Numbered from the stretch's first letter, positions 15,765 through 26,100 are shown. The stretch: DNA of 64,000 nt from Acidobacteriota bacterium (GCA_023436715.1 JAEZIJ010000032.1:22583-86582), one strand, 5' to 3'. Numbers and translations are program-made. The notes: generated by a model not told the origin, from the letters alone.

Positions 15765-17201
15765 TTATTCCGTCTTCACCGGCGCTTTGACGCTGTTGTC
15801 CACCTTCACCTTCGCCTCGTTCCGCAGGGTCCGGATCACCTTGTAGCTGCCCGTGATGATCTCCTCTCCATCCTTGAGGCCGTGCAGCACTTCGATATCG
15901 GTGGCGCCCGTAATGCCCGTATCCACCTTGCGGAACTCGGCTTTCTCAGCCTTGATCACGAAGACGCCTTGCAGCTCCTCTTTCTTCGCCTTCTCGGCAG
16001 CCGGATCGGGCTTGGAGGCGGCCTGGACACCGCTCTTTCCGCCCTTGGGCTGTGCTTCGAGATCGCCTTTCTGCCGAACCGTCAACGCCTGGATCGGAAT
16101 AGTAAGGACGCTCTGGCGGGTGGCTGTGGTTATCTTCGATGTGCAGGAAAGTCCGGGACGGATTTCACCCGGGGGATTGTCGAGCGCGACCACAACCTTG
16201 AAGTCCTTGGCTTCCTGGCTGGAAATGGCGCTCTGGGAGGCGGCGAGGCCCGTGGAACGGAGTATGGCCGTGTTGCCGATCTCGGTGACGTGCCCCTTGA
16301 ATGTTTTGTTAGGGATAGCGTCGATTGTGATATCGGCGGCCTGGCCGAGGACCACGTTGACGATGTCGGTCTCATCCACCTTTACCTCGGCGGTGATGAG
16401 CGACATGTCGGCGATGGTCATGATGAGCGAAGCGGGCGAGTTCTGGATACCGAACACAACGGTTTCGCCGATGCGGACGGGGAGGTTCGTCACCATCCCA
16501 TCCAGAGGCGAAGTGACCAGCGTGCGTGAAAGGACGTCCGACGAGCGGACCAGGTTCGCCTTCGCCAGGGACACGCGCCGCTGGGCAGCCGCCAACTGCG
16601 CGGCGGTCTGCTCGCGGATGGCCCTGGTCTGGGCAAAACGGGCCGTGGCTTCGCGCAAGGCGGCCTGGCGGGAGTCGAGCGTGGTGCGTTGCCGGTCATA
16701 CTCCTGGCGGGCAACCAGCTTGTCCTTAAAGAGTTGCTCGGCCCGGGCAAAGTCAAGCTTGGATTGCTCCACGTCTGCGTTCGCGCGATCGACGCTCGCC
16801 TGCACGCTCCGCAGGTTCTCATCCGCCGCTTTGAGCGACGCTTCCGTAGCCGAAGAATCAGCCTCGGAAGAACTCAAAGAAGCCTTCTGTGCCGCCACCT
16901 CGGCTTCCGGCTGTACGGATTCCAGCTTGGCCAGTAACTGCCCTTTTCTAACCCTGTCGCCTTCCTTGACAAGGATGTCCGTAATCCGGGACGCCATCAT
17001 GGCGTTCGAACCGATGTTGACGTAGTTCTTGGGCTTGATCTCGCCCGAGGCAGTGACAACGGAAGCCAGATCCTGCTTGCTTACCTTGCCTGTTTGGACG
17101 GTAACGACCCCGCGCTGGCTATACTTCGAGCCCGCGACGACTCCACCGGTCACAACGACCAGCGCGATCACGAAAATCCAAATCTTCCATTTCCGCTTCA
17201 C
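15765..17201 (-). CDS. HlyD/MacA-family periplasmic adaptor (membrane fusion protein)
   Basis: 478 aa. N-terminal TM anchor (WKIWIFVIALVVVTGGVVAG), first half of the lipoyl domain, a long alpha-hairpin (about 100-210, Ala/Gln-rich coiled coil), second lipoyl half with TSPLDGMV, then beta-barrel and membrane-proximal domains. Adaptors of this kind link an inner-membrane exporter to the outer membrane. The GTG at 17201 is chosen because AAAGGGAG precedes it; the TTG at 17231 has no ribosome site. It is co-directional with the ABC ATPase 14 nt downstream. Confidence 0.9.
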   Translation of the reverse strand: MKRKWKIWIFVIALVVVTGGVVAGSKYSQRGVVTVQTGKVSKQDLASVVTASGEIKPKNYVNIGSNAMMASRITDILVKEGDRVRKGQLLAKLESVQPEAEVAAQKASLSSSEADSSATEASLKAADENLRSVQASVDRANADVEQSKLDFARAEQLFKDKLVARQEYDRQRTTLDSRQAALREATARFAQTRAIREQTAAQLAAAQRRVSLAKANLVRSSDVLSRTLVTSPLDGMVTNLPVRIGETVVFGIQNSPASLIMTIADMSLITAEVKVDETDIVNVVLGQAADITIDAIPNKTFKGHVTEIGNTAILRSTGLAASQSAISSQEAKDFKVVVALDNPPGEIRPGLSCTSKITTATRQSVLTIPIQALTVRQKGDLEAQPKGGKSGVQAASKPDPAAEKAKKEELQGVFVIKAEKAEFRKVDTGITGATDIEVLHGLKDGEEIITGSYKVIRTLRNEAKVKVDNSVKAPVKTE

Positions 17202-17312
17202 AGAGTGCTCCCTTTTTGGGTCAGACGCCAACGGAGGGGAATTTGTTCACAGATTTCAATCCTATCACGCGAAAAAAAAGAGGGAGTGCTCCAAAAAACT
17301 GCCTGGCCACCG

Positions 17313-18182
17313 CTAAGCTTCCGCGAAGAAGCTGCCCATCTGCCTGAATTTCGTGTACCGCTGCTCGATCACCTCGTTCGCCGTCAGCCCGGAAAGATCG
17401 CAGAGAGTCTGGCGCAGCGCCGCACGGAGGGCTTCGGCCGCCTGGTCGGGGTTCTCGTGGGCGCCGCCGGGGGGTTCGGGGATGATGCCGTCAACCAGAC
17501 CGAGTTCGAGGAGGTCCTGGGCGGTCAGCCGGAGCGCCGAGGCGGCCAGGGCGGCCTTGGAAGAGTCGCGGTAGATGATGGCGGCGCAACTTTCGGGCGA
17601 AATGACGCTGTAAACGGCATTTTCGAGCATCAAGATGCGATTTCCGACGCCCAATGCCAGAGCGCCGCCGCTTCCGCCTTCGCCGATGCAGACGACGATT
17701 ACCGGACTGGCGAGCCGCGCCATCTCGCGCAGATTGTTCGCGATGGCCTCGGCCTGCCCGCGCTCCTCGGCGTCGATTCCCGGATACGCGCCCGGGGTAT
17801 CGAGCAGCGTCAGAATCGGCCGGTTGAACTTCGCCGCTAATTCCATGACCCGCATAGCTTTACGGTAGCCCTCAGGCTTGGGCATGCCGAAGTTCCGGTA
17901 CAGCTTCTGCTTGGTATCGCGCCCTTTCTGCTGCCCGACGACCATGAGCGGCTGTCCTTCGAAGAAGCCCATGCCGCAAACGATGGCTGGGTCGTCGCCG
18001 TACCGGCGGTCGCCGTGGATTTCCTGGAAATCCGTGAGCAGCCGCTGGATGTAGTCCAGGGAGTGCGGGCGTTTGGGGTGGCGGGCAAGCTGGACCCGCT
18101 GCCAGTGAGGGCTTGACAGCGCCGCGTCGATTGCCGCGGGTTGCTCCGGAGCCTGCGGCTGCTGCTTGTCTTCAGAGGCCAT
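17313..18182 (-). CDS. accA: Acetyl-CoA carboxylase carboxyltransferase subunit alpha
   Basis: 289 aa from ATG 18182. It carries the family signatures HPKRPHSLDYI, DDPAIVCGMG, TLLDTPGAYPGIDAEERGQ, IGEGGSGGALALGVG and ISPESCAAI. With AccD it moves carboxyl from carboxybiotin to acetyl-CoA, giving malonyl-CoA for fatty-acid synthesis. E. coli AccA has 319 residues; the N-terminal helical part is shorter here. Frame extension to 18272 runs through a repeat and is rejected. AGAGG lies just upstream. It follows dnaE, as accA does in many bacteria. Confidence 0.95.
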   Translation of the reverse strand: MASEDKQQPQAPEQPAAIDAALSSPHWQRVQLARHPKRPHSLDYIQRLLTDFQEIHGDRRYGDDPAIVCGMGFFEGQPLMVVGQQKGRDTKQKLYRNFGMPKPEGYRKAMRVMELAAKFNRPILTLLDTPGAYPGIDAEERGQAEAIANNLREMARLASPVIVVCIGEGGSGGALALGVGNRILMLENAVYSVISPESCAAIIYRDSSKAALAASALRLTAQDLLELGLVDGIIPEPPGGAHENPDQAAEALRAALRQTLCDLSGLTANEVIEQRYTKFRQMGSFFAEA

Positions 18183-18239
18183 GCAACCTCTCATTATGCA
18201 CCAAGAGGGCAATCGGGCCGTTGAGGCGCCAAATCGCGG

Positions 18240-18264
18240 GTGGGCCGGGCATGCCCGACCCCAC
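18240..18264. repeat. Imperfect palindrome (family B)
   Basis: A 25-bp near-palindrome centred on GGGCATGCCC between dnaE and accA, related to the repeat at 8700-8719. It begins 26 nt after the dnaE stop in transcription order and may form a hairpin at the end of the dnaE message. Confidence 0.55.
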
Positions 18265-18290
18265 AGGAACACGCGTCAGCAAGCGAAGGC

Positions 18291-21200
18291 TCAGCCCGCG
18301 AGCTTCTCGTAGGAATCGGGACCGCAGATGCGCTCGATTTCGCGGATGAACTCGCGGTCCGGCTTCACCTTGGTGGCGATATCGAGGCTGAGGGAGAAAT
18401 CCCGCGAGCTTTCGAGGCGGAGGCGGACCGAGGTCTGGCCCGGTTTGCGGGCGAACAACTCATTCAGCGCGGCGGCGGCATCGTTCTCTTTGCCGAGCGA
18501 CACTCGAATCGAAACCAGGCTTGGATACAGGACGCCGGCGACGTCGAGCGGAATGATGTCCTGGATGGAGACCTTGGTAGCACCGCTATCATCGGGCAGG
18601 GCAGTCGCCTTCACGAGGACGGCATTGTCCTCCACCAGGAACTGAACAAGGCGGTCGTAGTTGGTGGTGAACAGGACGGCATCGACGCTGCCGTTCAAGT
18701 CCTCCAGTTGCATTGACGCCCAGGGCTTGCCCTCTTTGTTCCGGCGGCGCTGGATCGAGGTAAGGATGCCGCAGAGCGAGACATCGACACCGCGCTCGAG
18801 GCCTTCCAGCGTGTCGCTCGCGTGAGTGGAGAGCTCGGCGACTTTCTCGCGGTACCGCTCGAGCGGGTGGCCGGTGACGTAGAACCCGAGCACTTCCTTT
18901 TCGCCCGCCAGTTTCTCCTGGTCGGGCCACTCGGGAACCTGCGGCAGGGGCCGCTCATGCGGCTGCTCGTCCAGGACTTCGCCGAACAGGCCGCCCTGCC
19001 CGCTCTGGCGGTCGCGCCAGGCCTTCTGGCCGGATTCCATGGCGCTTTCGACGGCGGCGAACAGCCGGGAGCGGACGGGCGCGAGCGAATCCAGGGCGCC
19101 GGCTTTGATGAGGCTTTCGATCATCCGCCGGTTGACCGCGCTCAGATCGACGCGCTCGCAGAAATCGTAGATCGAGGTGAACGGGCCGCCCTCACGCCGG
19201 CCCGCGATGATCGATTCGACCGCGGACTGGCCGATGCTCTTGATCGCCCCCAGGCCGAAGCGGATGGCCTCGCCGTCGGGGGTGAAGCTCCAGTCGCTCG
19301 AATTGACGTCCGGCGGGAGCACGCGGATTCCCATATCGCGGCACTCGCCGATGTACTTGACGATCTTGGCCGTGTTGCCCGTTTCCGAGGTGAGCAGCGC
19401 GGCCATGAAATCGATGGGATAGTTGGCCTTGAGGTACGCGGTGACGTACGCGAGATAGGCGTAAGCCGCCGAGTGCGACTTGTTGAAGCCGTAGCCGGCG
19501 AACTGCTCCATGAGGTCGAACAGTTTTTCGGCCTTCTTGCGCTGGTGGCCGCGTTCGAGCGCACCGCCGAGAAAACGCGCGCGCTGCTTCGCCATCTCCT
19601 CGGCCTTTTTCTTGCCCATCGCGCGGCGGAGGAGGTCCGCTTCGCCCAGTGAATAACCGGCGATGCGGTTGGCGATCTGCATCACCTGTTCCTGATAGAC
19701 GATGACGCCGTAGGTCTCTTCGAGGATCTCCTTGAGTACGGGGAAGTCGTATGAGACTGGGCGGCGGCCGTGCTTGCGCTCGATGAAATCATCCACCATG
19801 CCGCCCTGTATGGGACCGGGGCGGTAGAGTGCGTTGAGAGCGCAAAGATCCTCGATGCGGCTCGGCTGGTAGCGGCGCAGAATGTCGCGCATGCCCGACG
19901 ATTCGAACTGGAAGATGCCGCTGGTGAATGCCTTGGTGAAGATCTCGTAGGTCTTGGGATCGTCGAGCGGAAGGTCTTCGACGACGAGCTTGACGCCGCG
20001 GTGTTTTTCGATCAGCTCGATGGCGTCGTGGATGAGCGTGAGGGTTGTCAGCCCGAGGAAGTCCATCTTGAGAAGCGAGAGCTTCTCGAGGCCGGACATG
20101 TCGTACTGGGTGACAATTTCATCTTTGCTCGTGCGGTACAGCGGAACGAGTTCCTTGAGCGGTTGCGGGGAGATGACGACTCCGGCGGCGTGGACTCCCG
20201 CGTTGCGCGCCATGCCCTCCAGGCGCCGCGCGACTTCGAGCACGTCGCCCACGCGCGGGTCCTTCTGGCTGGCCTGCGCGAAGCCCGGCTCCATCTTGAT
20301 GGCGTCGGCAAGCGAAATGTTCAAGACGCTGGGGACGAGCTTGGTGATGCGGTCCACGTCGGCGAAGCTCATGTCGAGGACGCGGCCGACGTCCTTGATG
20401 GCCGCACGTGCGCCGAGCGTGCCGATGGTGATGATCTGGGCGACCTGCTCGCGGCCGTACTTTTCGGTGACGTACTGTATGACCTCGCCGCGGCGGCGCG
20501 TGCAGAAATCGACGTCGATATCGGGCATACTGACGCGTTCCGGATTCAGGAAGCGTTCGAACAGCAGTCCGTATTCGAGCGGGTCGATATCTGTAATGCC
20601 CATGGAATAGCCCACGAGGCTGCCGGCGGCCGAACCACGGCCGGGGCCGACCGGGATGCCGCAGGATTTCGAGAAGCGGATGAAGTCCCAGACGATGAGG
20701 AAGTAGCCGGAGAACTTCATCTTCTGGATCATCTGGATTTCGCGGTCGAGGCGTTCCGCGTATTCCGGAAGGTGGTGCTTGAGGCGTCCGGCGGCACTGA
20801 GGGTTTCCAGTCGGGCGCGGCGGCGCTCGAAGCCCTGGCGGGCGACGTACTCGAAATAGGAGTCCGTCGAGTGGCCCTCGGGGACTTCGAACTTCGGGAA
20901 CGGCTCCTTGACCTTTTCAAGCTTTACGTTGCAGCGCTGGGCGATTTCCCACGTGTTATCGAGCGACTCCTCGACCTCGCCGAACAACTGCATCATCTCG
21001 GGCCGGTCCTTCAGATAGAAAACCGGGTTGGGCCACTTCATGCGCGAGGGGTCGCTCATGGTCTTGCCCGTCTGGATGCAGAGCATGATCTCGTGCGGGC
21101 GGGCGTCGTCGCGGTGGAGGTAATGGGTGTCGTTGGTTGCGACGAGCGGGATGCCGGTCTCCCGGGAGAGGCGGACGATGAGCGGTAGCAGGCGCTTATC

Positions 21201-21746
21201 CTGCTCCAGGCCGTGGTCCTGCAATTCGAGGTAGAAGTTGCCGCGGCCGAAGATGTCTACGTAGGTGTAGGCGAGGCGGCGGGCTTCCTCGTAGCGGTCC
21301 GCGAGCAGCGTTTCGTTGACGTCTCCGCGAAGGCAGGCCGAGAGGGCGATGAGGCCCTTAGAGTGGCGCGCGAGCAGGTCCTTATCGATCCGGGGCTTGT
21401 AGTAGAAGCCTTCGAGGTAGGCGGTCGAGACGAGATCGATGAGGTTGCGGTAGCCTTCCTGATTTTCGCAGAGCAGAATCAGGTGGTTGTAGCGGTCCGA
21501 GTCCGAGCGGGTCTTGTGGCCCTGCTGAGAGACGTAGGCCTCGCATCCGATGATGGGCACAACTCCCTTGTCTCGGGCGGCGTTGTAGAAATGGACCGCG
21601 CCGAACAGGTTGCCGTGGTCGGTGAGCGCGATAGCCGGCATTTTCTGCTCGGCCACGAGGTTCACGAGCTGGTTTACCTCGCACGCTCCATCCAGCAACG
21701 AGTAATCGGAATGGCAATGGAGATGGACGAAGGGAGTGTCGGACAT
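18291..21746 (-). CDS. dnaE: DNA polymerase III subunit alpha
   Basis: 1151 aa, close to E. coli DnaE (1160). N-terminal PHP domain (FVHLHCHSDYSLLDGA, LTDHGNLFG), palm active site PDIDVDFC near residues 405-411 with the catalytic Asp pair, a further catalytic Asp in LKMDFLGL, the helix-hairpin-helix region, and a C-terminal OB fold (VSLCGILTSI). It is the replicative polymerase. accA lies 108 bp downstream on the same strand. Confidence 0.97.
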   Translation of the reverse strand: MSDTPFVHLHCHSDYSLLDGACEVNQLVNLVAEQKMPAIALTDHGNLFGAVHFYNAARDKGVVPIIGCEAYVSQQGHKTRSDSDRYNHLILLCENQEGYRNLIDLVSTAYLEGFYYKPRIDKDLLARHSKGLIALSACLRGDVNETLLADRYEEARRLAYTYVDIFGRGNFYLELQDHGLEQDKRLLPLIVRLSRETGIPLVATNDTHYLHRDDARPHEIMLCIQTGKTMSDPSRMKWPNPVFYLKDRPEMMQLFGEVEESLDNTWEIAQRCNVKLEKVKEPFPKFEVPEGHSTDSYFEYVARQGFERRRARLETLSAAGRLKHHLPEYAERLDREIQMIQKMKFSGYFLIVWDFIRFSKSCGIPVGPGRGSAAGSLVGYSMGITDIDPLEYGLLFERFLNPERVSMPDIDVDFCTRRRGEVIQYVTEKYGREQVAQIITIGTLGARAAIKDVGRVLDMSFADVDRITKLVPSVLNISLADAIKMEPGFAQASQKDPRVGDVLEVARRLEGMARNAGVHAAGVVISPQPLKELVPLYRTSKDEIVTQYDMSGLEKLSLLKMDFLGLTTLTLIHDAIELIEKHRGVKLVVEDLPLDDPKTYEIFTKAFTSGIFQFESSGMRDILRRYQPSRIEDLCALNALYRPGPIQGGMVDDFIERKHGRRPVSYDFPVLKEILEETYGVIVYQEQVMQIANRIAGYSLGEADLLRRAMGKKKAEEMAKQRARFLGGALERGHQRKKAEKLFDLMEQFAGYGFNKSHSAAYAYLAYVTAYLKANYPIDFMAALLTSETGNTAKIVKYIGECRDMGIRVLPPDVNSSDWSFTPDGEAIRFGLGAIKSIGQSAVESIIAGRREGGPFTSIYDFCERVDLSAVNRRMIESLIKAGALDSLAPVRSRLFAAVESAMESGQKAWRDRQSGQGGLFGEVLDEQPHERPLPQVPEWPDQEKLAGEKEVLGFYVTGHPLERYREKVAELSTHASDTLEGLERGVDVSLCGILTSIQRRRNKEGKPWASMQLEDLNGSVDAVLFTTNYDRLVQFLVEDNAVLVKATALPDDSGATKVSIQDIIPLDVAGVLYPSLVSIRVSLGKENDAAAALNELFARKPGQTSVRLRLESSRDFSLSLDIATKVKPDREFIREIERICGPDSYEKLAG

Positions 21747-21829
21747 TTCCCGGTAAAGGGTATGGTAGCACTCCGGGCTTTGGGGGTTCTGCTGCTACGA
21801 TATTGTGTTTCGGGACAGGAGCCAAGCAC

Positions 21830-22405
21830 ATGAAAGTGGTCGCCATCAACGGCAGCGCACGCAAGGACGGCAACACGGCCATTCTCCTCCGGCACGTGAT
21901 GTGCGAGCTGGAGAAGGAGGGCATCGAGACGGAGCTGATCCAGATGAGCGGGGCGAAGATTCACGGGTGCCTGGCGTGCCGGACCTGCTCATCGCGCAAG
22001 GACGGGCGCTGCAGCCAGCGGGACGACATGGGGAACGAGTACATCGCGCGTATGGCGGAGGCGGACGGCATCCTGCTGGGCTCGCCGACCTACGTTACGG
22101 ATGTGTCGCCGGAGATGAAGGCGCTGATCGACCGCGCATGCATGGTGGCCAAGGCGAACGGCGGGATGCTCCGGCGCAAGGTGGGCGCCGCGGTTGTGGC
22201 GGTGCGCCGCGCCGGCGCGACCCATGCGTTCGATACGCTGAACCATTTTTTCATGATCTCGGAGATGATTATTCCGGGTTCGTCGTACTGGAATGTGGCG
22301 ATTGGCCGGGATATCGGGGACGTGGAGCGGGACACGGAAGGGATTGAGACCATGCATGTTCTGGGGCGGAACATGGCTTGGTTGATGAAGAAGATTCAGG
22401 GGTGA
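21830..22405 (+). CDS. NADPH-dependent FMN reductase / flavodoxin-like iron-sulfur protein family
   Basis: 191 aa flavodoxin-fold protein. KVVAINGSARKDGNT is the FMN phosphate-binding loop, and HGCLACRTC with downstream SQRDDMG is the cysteine-containing segment typical of iron-sulfur flavoprotein-like NAD(P)H:FMN reductases. It probably reduces FMN or quinones. The ATG at 21830 is chosen with ACAGGAG upstream; it is divergent from dnaE. It ends 6 nt before the convergent BrnA gene. Confidence 0.85.
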   Translation: MKVVAINGSARKDGNTAILLRHVMCELEKEGIETELIQMSGAKIHGCLACRTCSSRKDGRCSQRDDMGNEYIARMAEADGILLGSPTYVTDVSPEMKALIDRACMVAKANGGMLRRKVGAAVVAVRRAGATHAFDTLNHFFMISEMIIPGSSYWNVAIGRDIGDVERDTEGIETMHVLGRNMAWLMKKIQG

Positions 22406-22411
22406 GAGGGG

Positions 22412-22690
22412 TCAGGCGCTCCGTCGCTCTTTATCCAACCGCTCAGCGAGGAAGATCTTTAATAGAGACTGATATGGTACGTCTCGCTTGTTGGCGAGCA
22501 CTTTAAGATCCTCAATCATCGAGACTGGCAAGCGTAAGGAGATGGTGCGAAGCGTAGGCTTCAGGTTCGGGAATTTACGCTTCTCCGCCGCTTCCCAGTC
22601 GATGAACTCGGTGGAATCGTGCTCAGCCCAGAATTCTCGCTCATCGTCTTCAGAGCGAAACTTAGGGATTTCCCTCTTCGTGTTTGCCAT
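22412..22690 (-). CDS. brnA: BrnA-like antitoxin (CopG/ribbon-helix-helix)
   Basis: 92 aa. The C-terminal LRTISLRLPVSMIEDLKVLANKRDVPYQ is a CopG/MetJ ribbon-helix-helix DNA-binding domain as in BrnA; the N-terminal part (EFWAEHDSTEFIDWE) is the toxin-binding region found in this family. It overlaps the 3' end of the BrnT gene by 29 nt, the usual toxin-first order of brnTA. It should neutralise BrnT and repress the operon, probably at the palindrome 22994-23012. Confidence 0.88.
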   Translation of the reverse strand: MANTKREIPKFRSEDDEREFWAEHDSTEFIDWEAAEKRKFPNLKPTLRTISLRLPVSMIEDLKVLANKRDVPYQSLLKIFLAERLDKERRSA

Positions 22691-22985
22691 AAATTTCCTG
22701 CTCTCTGCGATTCATGTCTCGCGCTGAGATCACGCGGATACGCTTCCGCCGTATAGTGAACGCAACGAATAGGCAACGCCCGCGGCTGGTTCTTCCAAGG
22801 GCGTAGTACCTTTTCTCACGTTGCGAGTGACGAACATCGCTGCGAACGACCAGCGGATCATTGAAGAAAACACCTTCGGCCTCCTCTGGCGCTACCTGGT
22901 GAAGATCCCAGTTCTTGTGGATATTCGCTTCGTCCCAATCGAAGCCGATGCAGTCATCCAGCGGAGATCTGCGCGGCTTCGTCAC
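22662..22985 (-). CDS. brnT: BrnT-like ribonuclease toxin
   Basis: 107 aa from GTG 22985. IGFDWDEANIHKNWDLHQV and EEAEGVFFNDPLVVRSD match the BrnT family, a RelE-fold ribonuclease that cleaves mRNA. YYALGRTSRGRCLFVAFTIRRKRIRVISARDMNRREQEIY supplies the basic C-terminal strands. No SD is present, and the -10-like TATACT at 22993-22998 lies 7 nt before the GTG, so the message is probably leaderless. A longer frame reaching 23057 would read through the operator and is rejected. Confidence 0.87.
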   Translation of the reverse strand: MTKPRRSPLDDCIGFDWDEANIHKNWDLHQVAPEEAEGVFFNDPLVVRSDVRHSQREKRYYALGRTSRGRCLFVAFTIRRKRIRVISARDMNRREQEIYGKHEEGNP

Positions 22986-22993
22986 AATTCTCA

Positions 22994-23012
22994 GTATACG
23001 ATGATCGTATAC
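22994..23012. promoter_or_regulatory. 19-bp perfect palindromic operator overlapping the brnT promoter
   Basis: GTATACGAT-G-ATCGTATAC: two 9-bp arms around one central base, 8 nt upstream of the brnT start codon. On the brnT strand the outer TATAC is part of the -10-like TATACT (22993-22998). A ribbon-helix-helix dimer such as BrnA would be expected to bind here and block RNA polymerase. Known from the family: BrnA autoregulates its operon. Inferred: that this is its site. Confidence 0.65.
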
Positions 23013-23073
23013 AGATGAGAATCTGAGCGTACCAAGTACGCACGGCCTCGCCAGCACGAGCGGTTCAGCGGCC

Positions 23074-23142
23074 CGGCAGGGGCTGAAGCCCGTACTTTGC
23101 TAGCGTTTTGCGGCACGGCTAAAGCCGTGCCCTGATACAAAG
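23074..23142 (-). repeat. Interspersed two-hairpin repeat (family C), copy 1
   Basis: About 70 bp containing GGGCT-GA-AGCCC and a perfect 9-bp hairpin GGCACGGCT-AA-AGCCGTGCC (23112-23131) followed by CTGATACAAAG. An inverted relative lies at 50235-50305, and further copies at 60535-60857. It ends about 12 nt before the stop codon of the ASPIC protein gene. Confidence 0.75.
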
Positions 23143-23153
23143 TCCTGCACAGC

Positions 23154-26100
23154 TTAGTCCACCGCGCGCGCCAGGGAAGGCATGAGCTTCACGGCTCGGC
23201 GTGTGTTGTAGTTCTTGCGCCAGGCTTGGTGGGCGGGGCCGCCGGGGAAGCGTTCCTTCGCTGGGTACGGATATTGGCTCATGCCGTGGAACGGGAGCGG
23301 CTCGACGGTTTGGGAGAAGGCGGTGTTCGGGTCGCCGTCCTTTGACCAGCCGTCCACTAGCAGGAGGAAATCGCGTTTCCAGCCGGCGGCCACGGGCGGA
23401 AGCGCGCGCGCGTCGAAACTGATGCGCAGTTCGTCTCCCGAACCCATGATGACGAAGCGGTCGTCGGCGGCTCGCATCAATTCGCTCACGTCGCCGTAGC
23501 GCGTGTAGAGGCCGGGGATTGGGTTCCACATCGCTTCCGGCACCCAGTGCGCGTACTGGTAAGTTTCGGGCTGCTCGCGGCGCGGGTCCAGTACGGCGCG
23601 TGAGAAGCCGCGCAGGTCGAGTTCCGCACGCGCAGGGTCGAGGGATGTCATGCGCACCCGCGGGGCGGCCGTATCTTCGCTGAGGAACACCTCGTCCCAG
23701 AAGAGGCAGGTATTCGTGACGATCCGGACCTCGCGCGAAGCGGAGAGGAACTTGCCGGTGAGGTCCACCACAATCGTCTTCGGGCCACCCGAAGGCACGC
23801 CCATGTCTTCGATCACTGTGCGCCAGCGCCCGGCGGCGTCCTTCACCTGAAGGTAGGGCATAACGAGTCCACCCTGGCTGCCCTGCGAAACCGCCATGAA
23901 GGTGCTGCCGTCGGCCCAATCGATCCAGCCGTTGAGCACCAGGATGGCGCGGTTCGCGGGCGCGGCCTGCGGGCCGAAATCGAGATCGAGCGAGTGCATT
24001 CCGGCGCGTCCGGCGTAATCGTGCCGGAAGCCGGCGGCATAGATGCGGTCGTGCCGCAGCACGTTCCGGAGCACGTCCTGACCGCGATCGTTGCTGGCGG
24101 CGCGCGGATAGATCCGGCGGCTCACGCCGAAGAGGCGGAACTCGGGGAACGGCGGCGCTTTGAATTTATCGTTCGTGAACAGCTCGACGCCCTCGGGGTG
24201 ATCCACGGCGATCAGGCGGGCCTGGTCGATGTAGGAAACTTCGTGCAGTTCCTCCGTGATGCGGATTTCGTAGCGGCCATTGACAGGGACGAGCGAACCC
24301 GCGGGAAGCTGAAGGTACTCGTCGCTATCCACCGGGAAGTAACTGCCATCGCCGGAACTGGCGCCGAGCGGGGCCACGCCCAGCACGTCGCTGATGAACT
24401 GGAACTCGCGTCCGTTCCAGGCAAACACCATGGGGCAGGAGCCGGAAAGCCGGGGCGCTTCCTTGTAAGTGGCGGCGCGCGCGGCGGCTTCGTTGGGCTG
24501 GTTCTGGATGAGGCCGTTCGGCCAACTGATGCGGACGGTGTCGATTTCCCGCGCCAACCCGAGCCCGAACAACAGCGGCACGCCTTCGTAGATCTTCTTC
24601 TGATACCGATCGCCGGCCTTGACCTCGATCTCCGTGCCCGCGCCGATCTTCACGTTCTTCACGCCGGAGAGAGCGACGCGGATCCACTGGTTTTTCGTGG
24701 CGGTCTGGTTGAGGAACACGTGAACGCTGCCATCGGGTGCGACGGCGGCAAGGTCGGCGCGGCCGTCCGCGTCGAAATCGGAACCGGCCCAGGCGACGGC
24801 GGGAAGGAAGCCGGCCGGAGTATTGGCCGGGGCGAGCTTCGTGAGCCCCAGGTTGCGGTAGACGGCGCTGCCCGCGACGAGGTCGGAAATGCCGCGATTT
24901 TCGAGGTCGGCGAATTCGAACGCGCCTGCCGGTGCGGCTGGCGCGGCGGCGCGGAACTTGCCATCACGGTTGAGCGCAACGCCGGCGCCCGAGGGCGCGG
25001 TGAATGCGAGATCGATCCAGCTATCGTTATCGAGATCGACCGGGCGCAGCGACTTCGCTCCGGCCGGCAGAACCGTGAGCGGAGCCGCGGTGTAAACGCC
25101 TCGCATCTGGTCGCTGTAGAGGACGCCGGCGTGGTCCGCGTAGGAAACGGCGAGGTCGGTAGCTTTCGTATCCGGCACGACGCGCAAAGGAGCCGCCGCG
25201 ATCGCACGACCTGGGGCAAAGGGGAAATGCGAGGTGTAGTCCGCGAATTTCCCGCCCTCGTTGCGCAGCAGAACGGACCTGGCTCCGAACAGGAACAGGT
25301 CGAGGTCGTAATCGTGGTCGAAGTCGATCCAGACGGCCGATTCAAAGCGTCCGGCGGGGAGGCCCGCCTCCTTCTTCTCGAAGCGGCCTTTCACGTTTTG
25401 ATAGAGCAGCGGGCCGCTTTCGGTGAGGATCGAGAGGTCGGCAAGCTCGTCGTTGTCGAAGTCGCCGGCGGCGACCGAGATCACGCCCTTGAGGCCGTCA
25501 AGGCCGGAGTTCGCGACCGGTTCGGCACCCTTGCGATAAAGGCGGATGCCGTCGCGCGACCAGGCGAGGAGGTCGGACGAGCCGTCCCCGGTGGAATCGA
25601 TGACGAGGAGGCCGGCGGATTTCGGATCCACGGCGCCGGCGAGCTTGCGATCCTGAAACTTGAGTGCGGCGGCGGGAGCGGTCTCGGCGGCGGGGCGCGC
25701 CTGGATGGGATCGTAGAGCTCCGCGTAGTAGCACCACTCCATATCCTCGGAGTCGTCGGCGGCCTTCTGGCGGACCTTGGCATCCTGGAACACTGCAAGG
25801 GCTTTGGCGGCTTCGTCTTCCTTACCGAGGAGCCGGTACACGTTGTAGAGCTGGAAGCGGGGAGCGACGAGTTTTGTGTCGAGCTTCGCGGCGATTTCGA
25901 ACTGCCTGATCGCGTCCTGTTCCCGGCCCGTAAGGTTGTAGAGCAGGCCAAGGTTGTAGTGCGAGACCGGCTCGTCGGGAACGAGTTTCGTCATCTGCTC
26001 GAACTGGCGCACGGCTTCCGGGTAGCGCGCTTCGCGTTTGAAGGCGACGCCCAGGTTGAACCAGGTATGGGGCGGGGCGGGGTCCTGCTTCTGGGCTTTT

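Noticed and set aside
19770..21188. A 472-codon open frame antisense to dnaE
   Set aside because: Composition is that of a GC-rich shadow and the sense strand is unambiguous DnaE.
23041..23153. Possible small RNA gene in the gap between brnT and the ASPIC gene
   Set aside because: The stems belong to the family C repeat, also found at other sites, and no promoter is evident.
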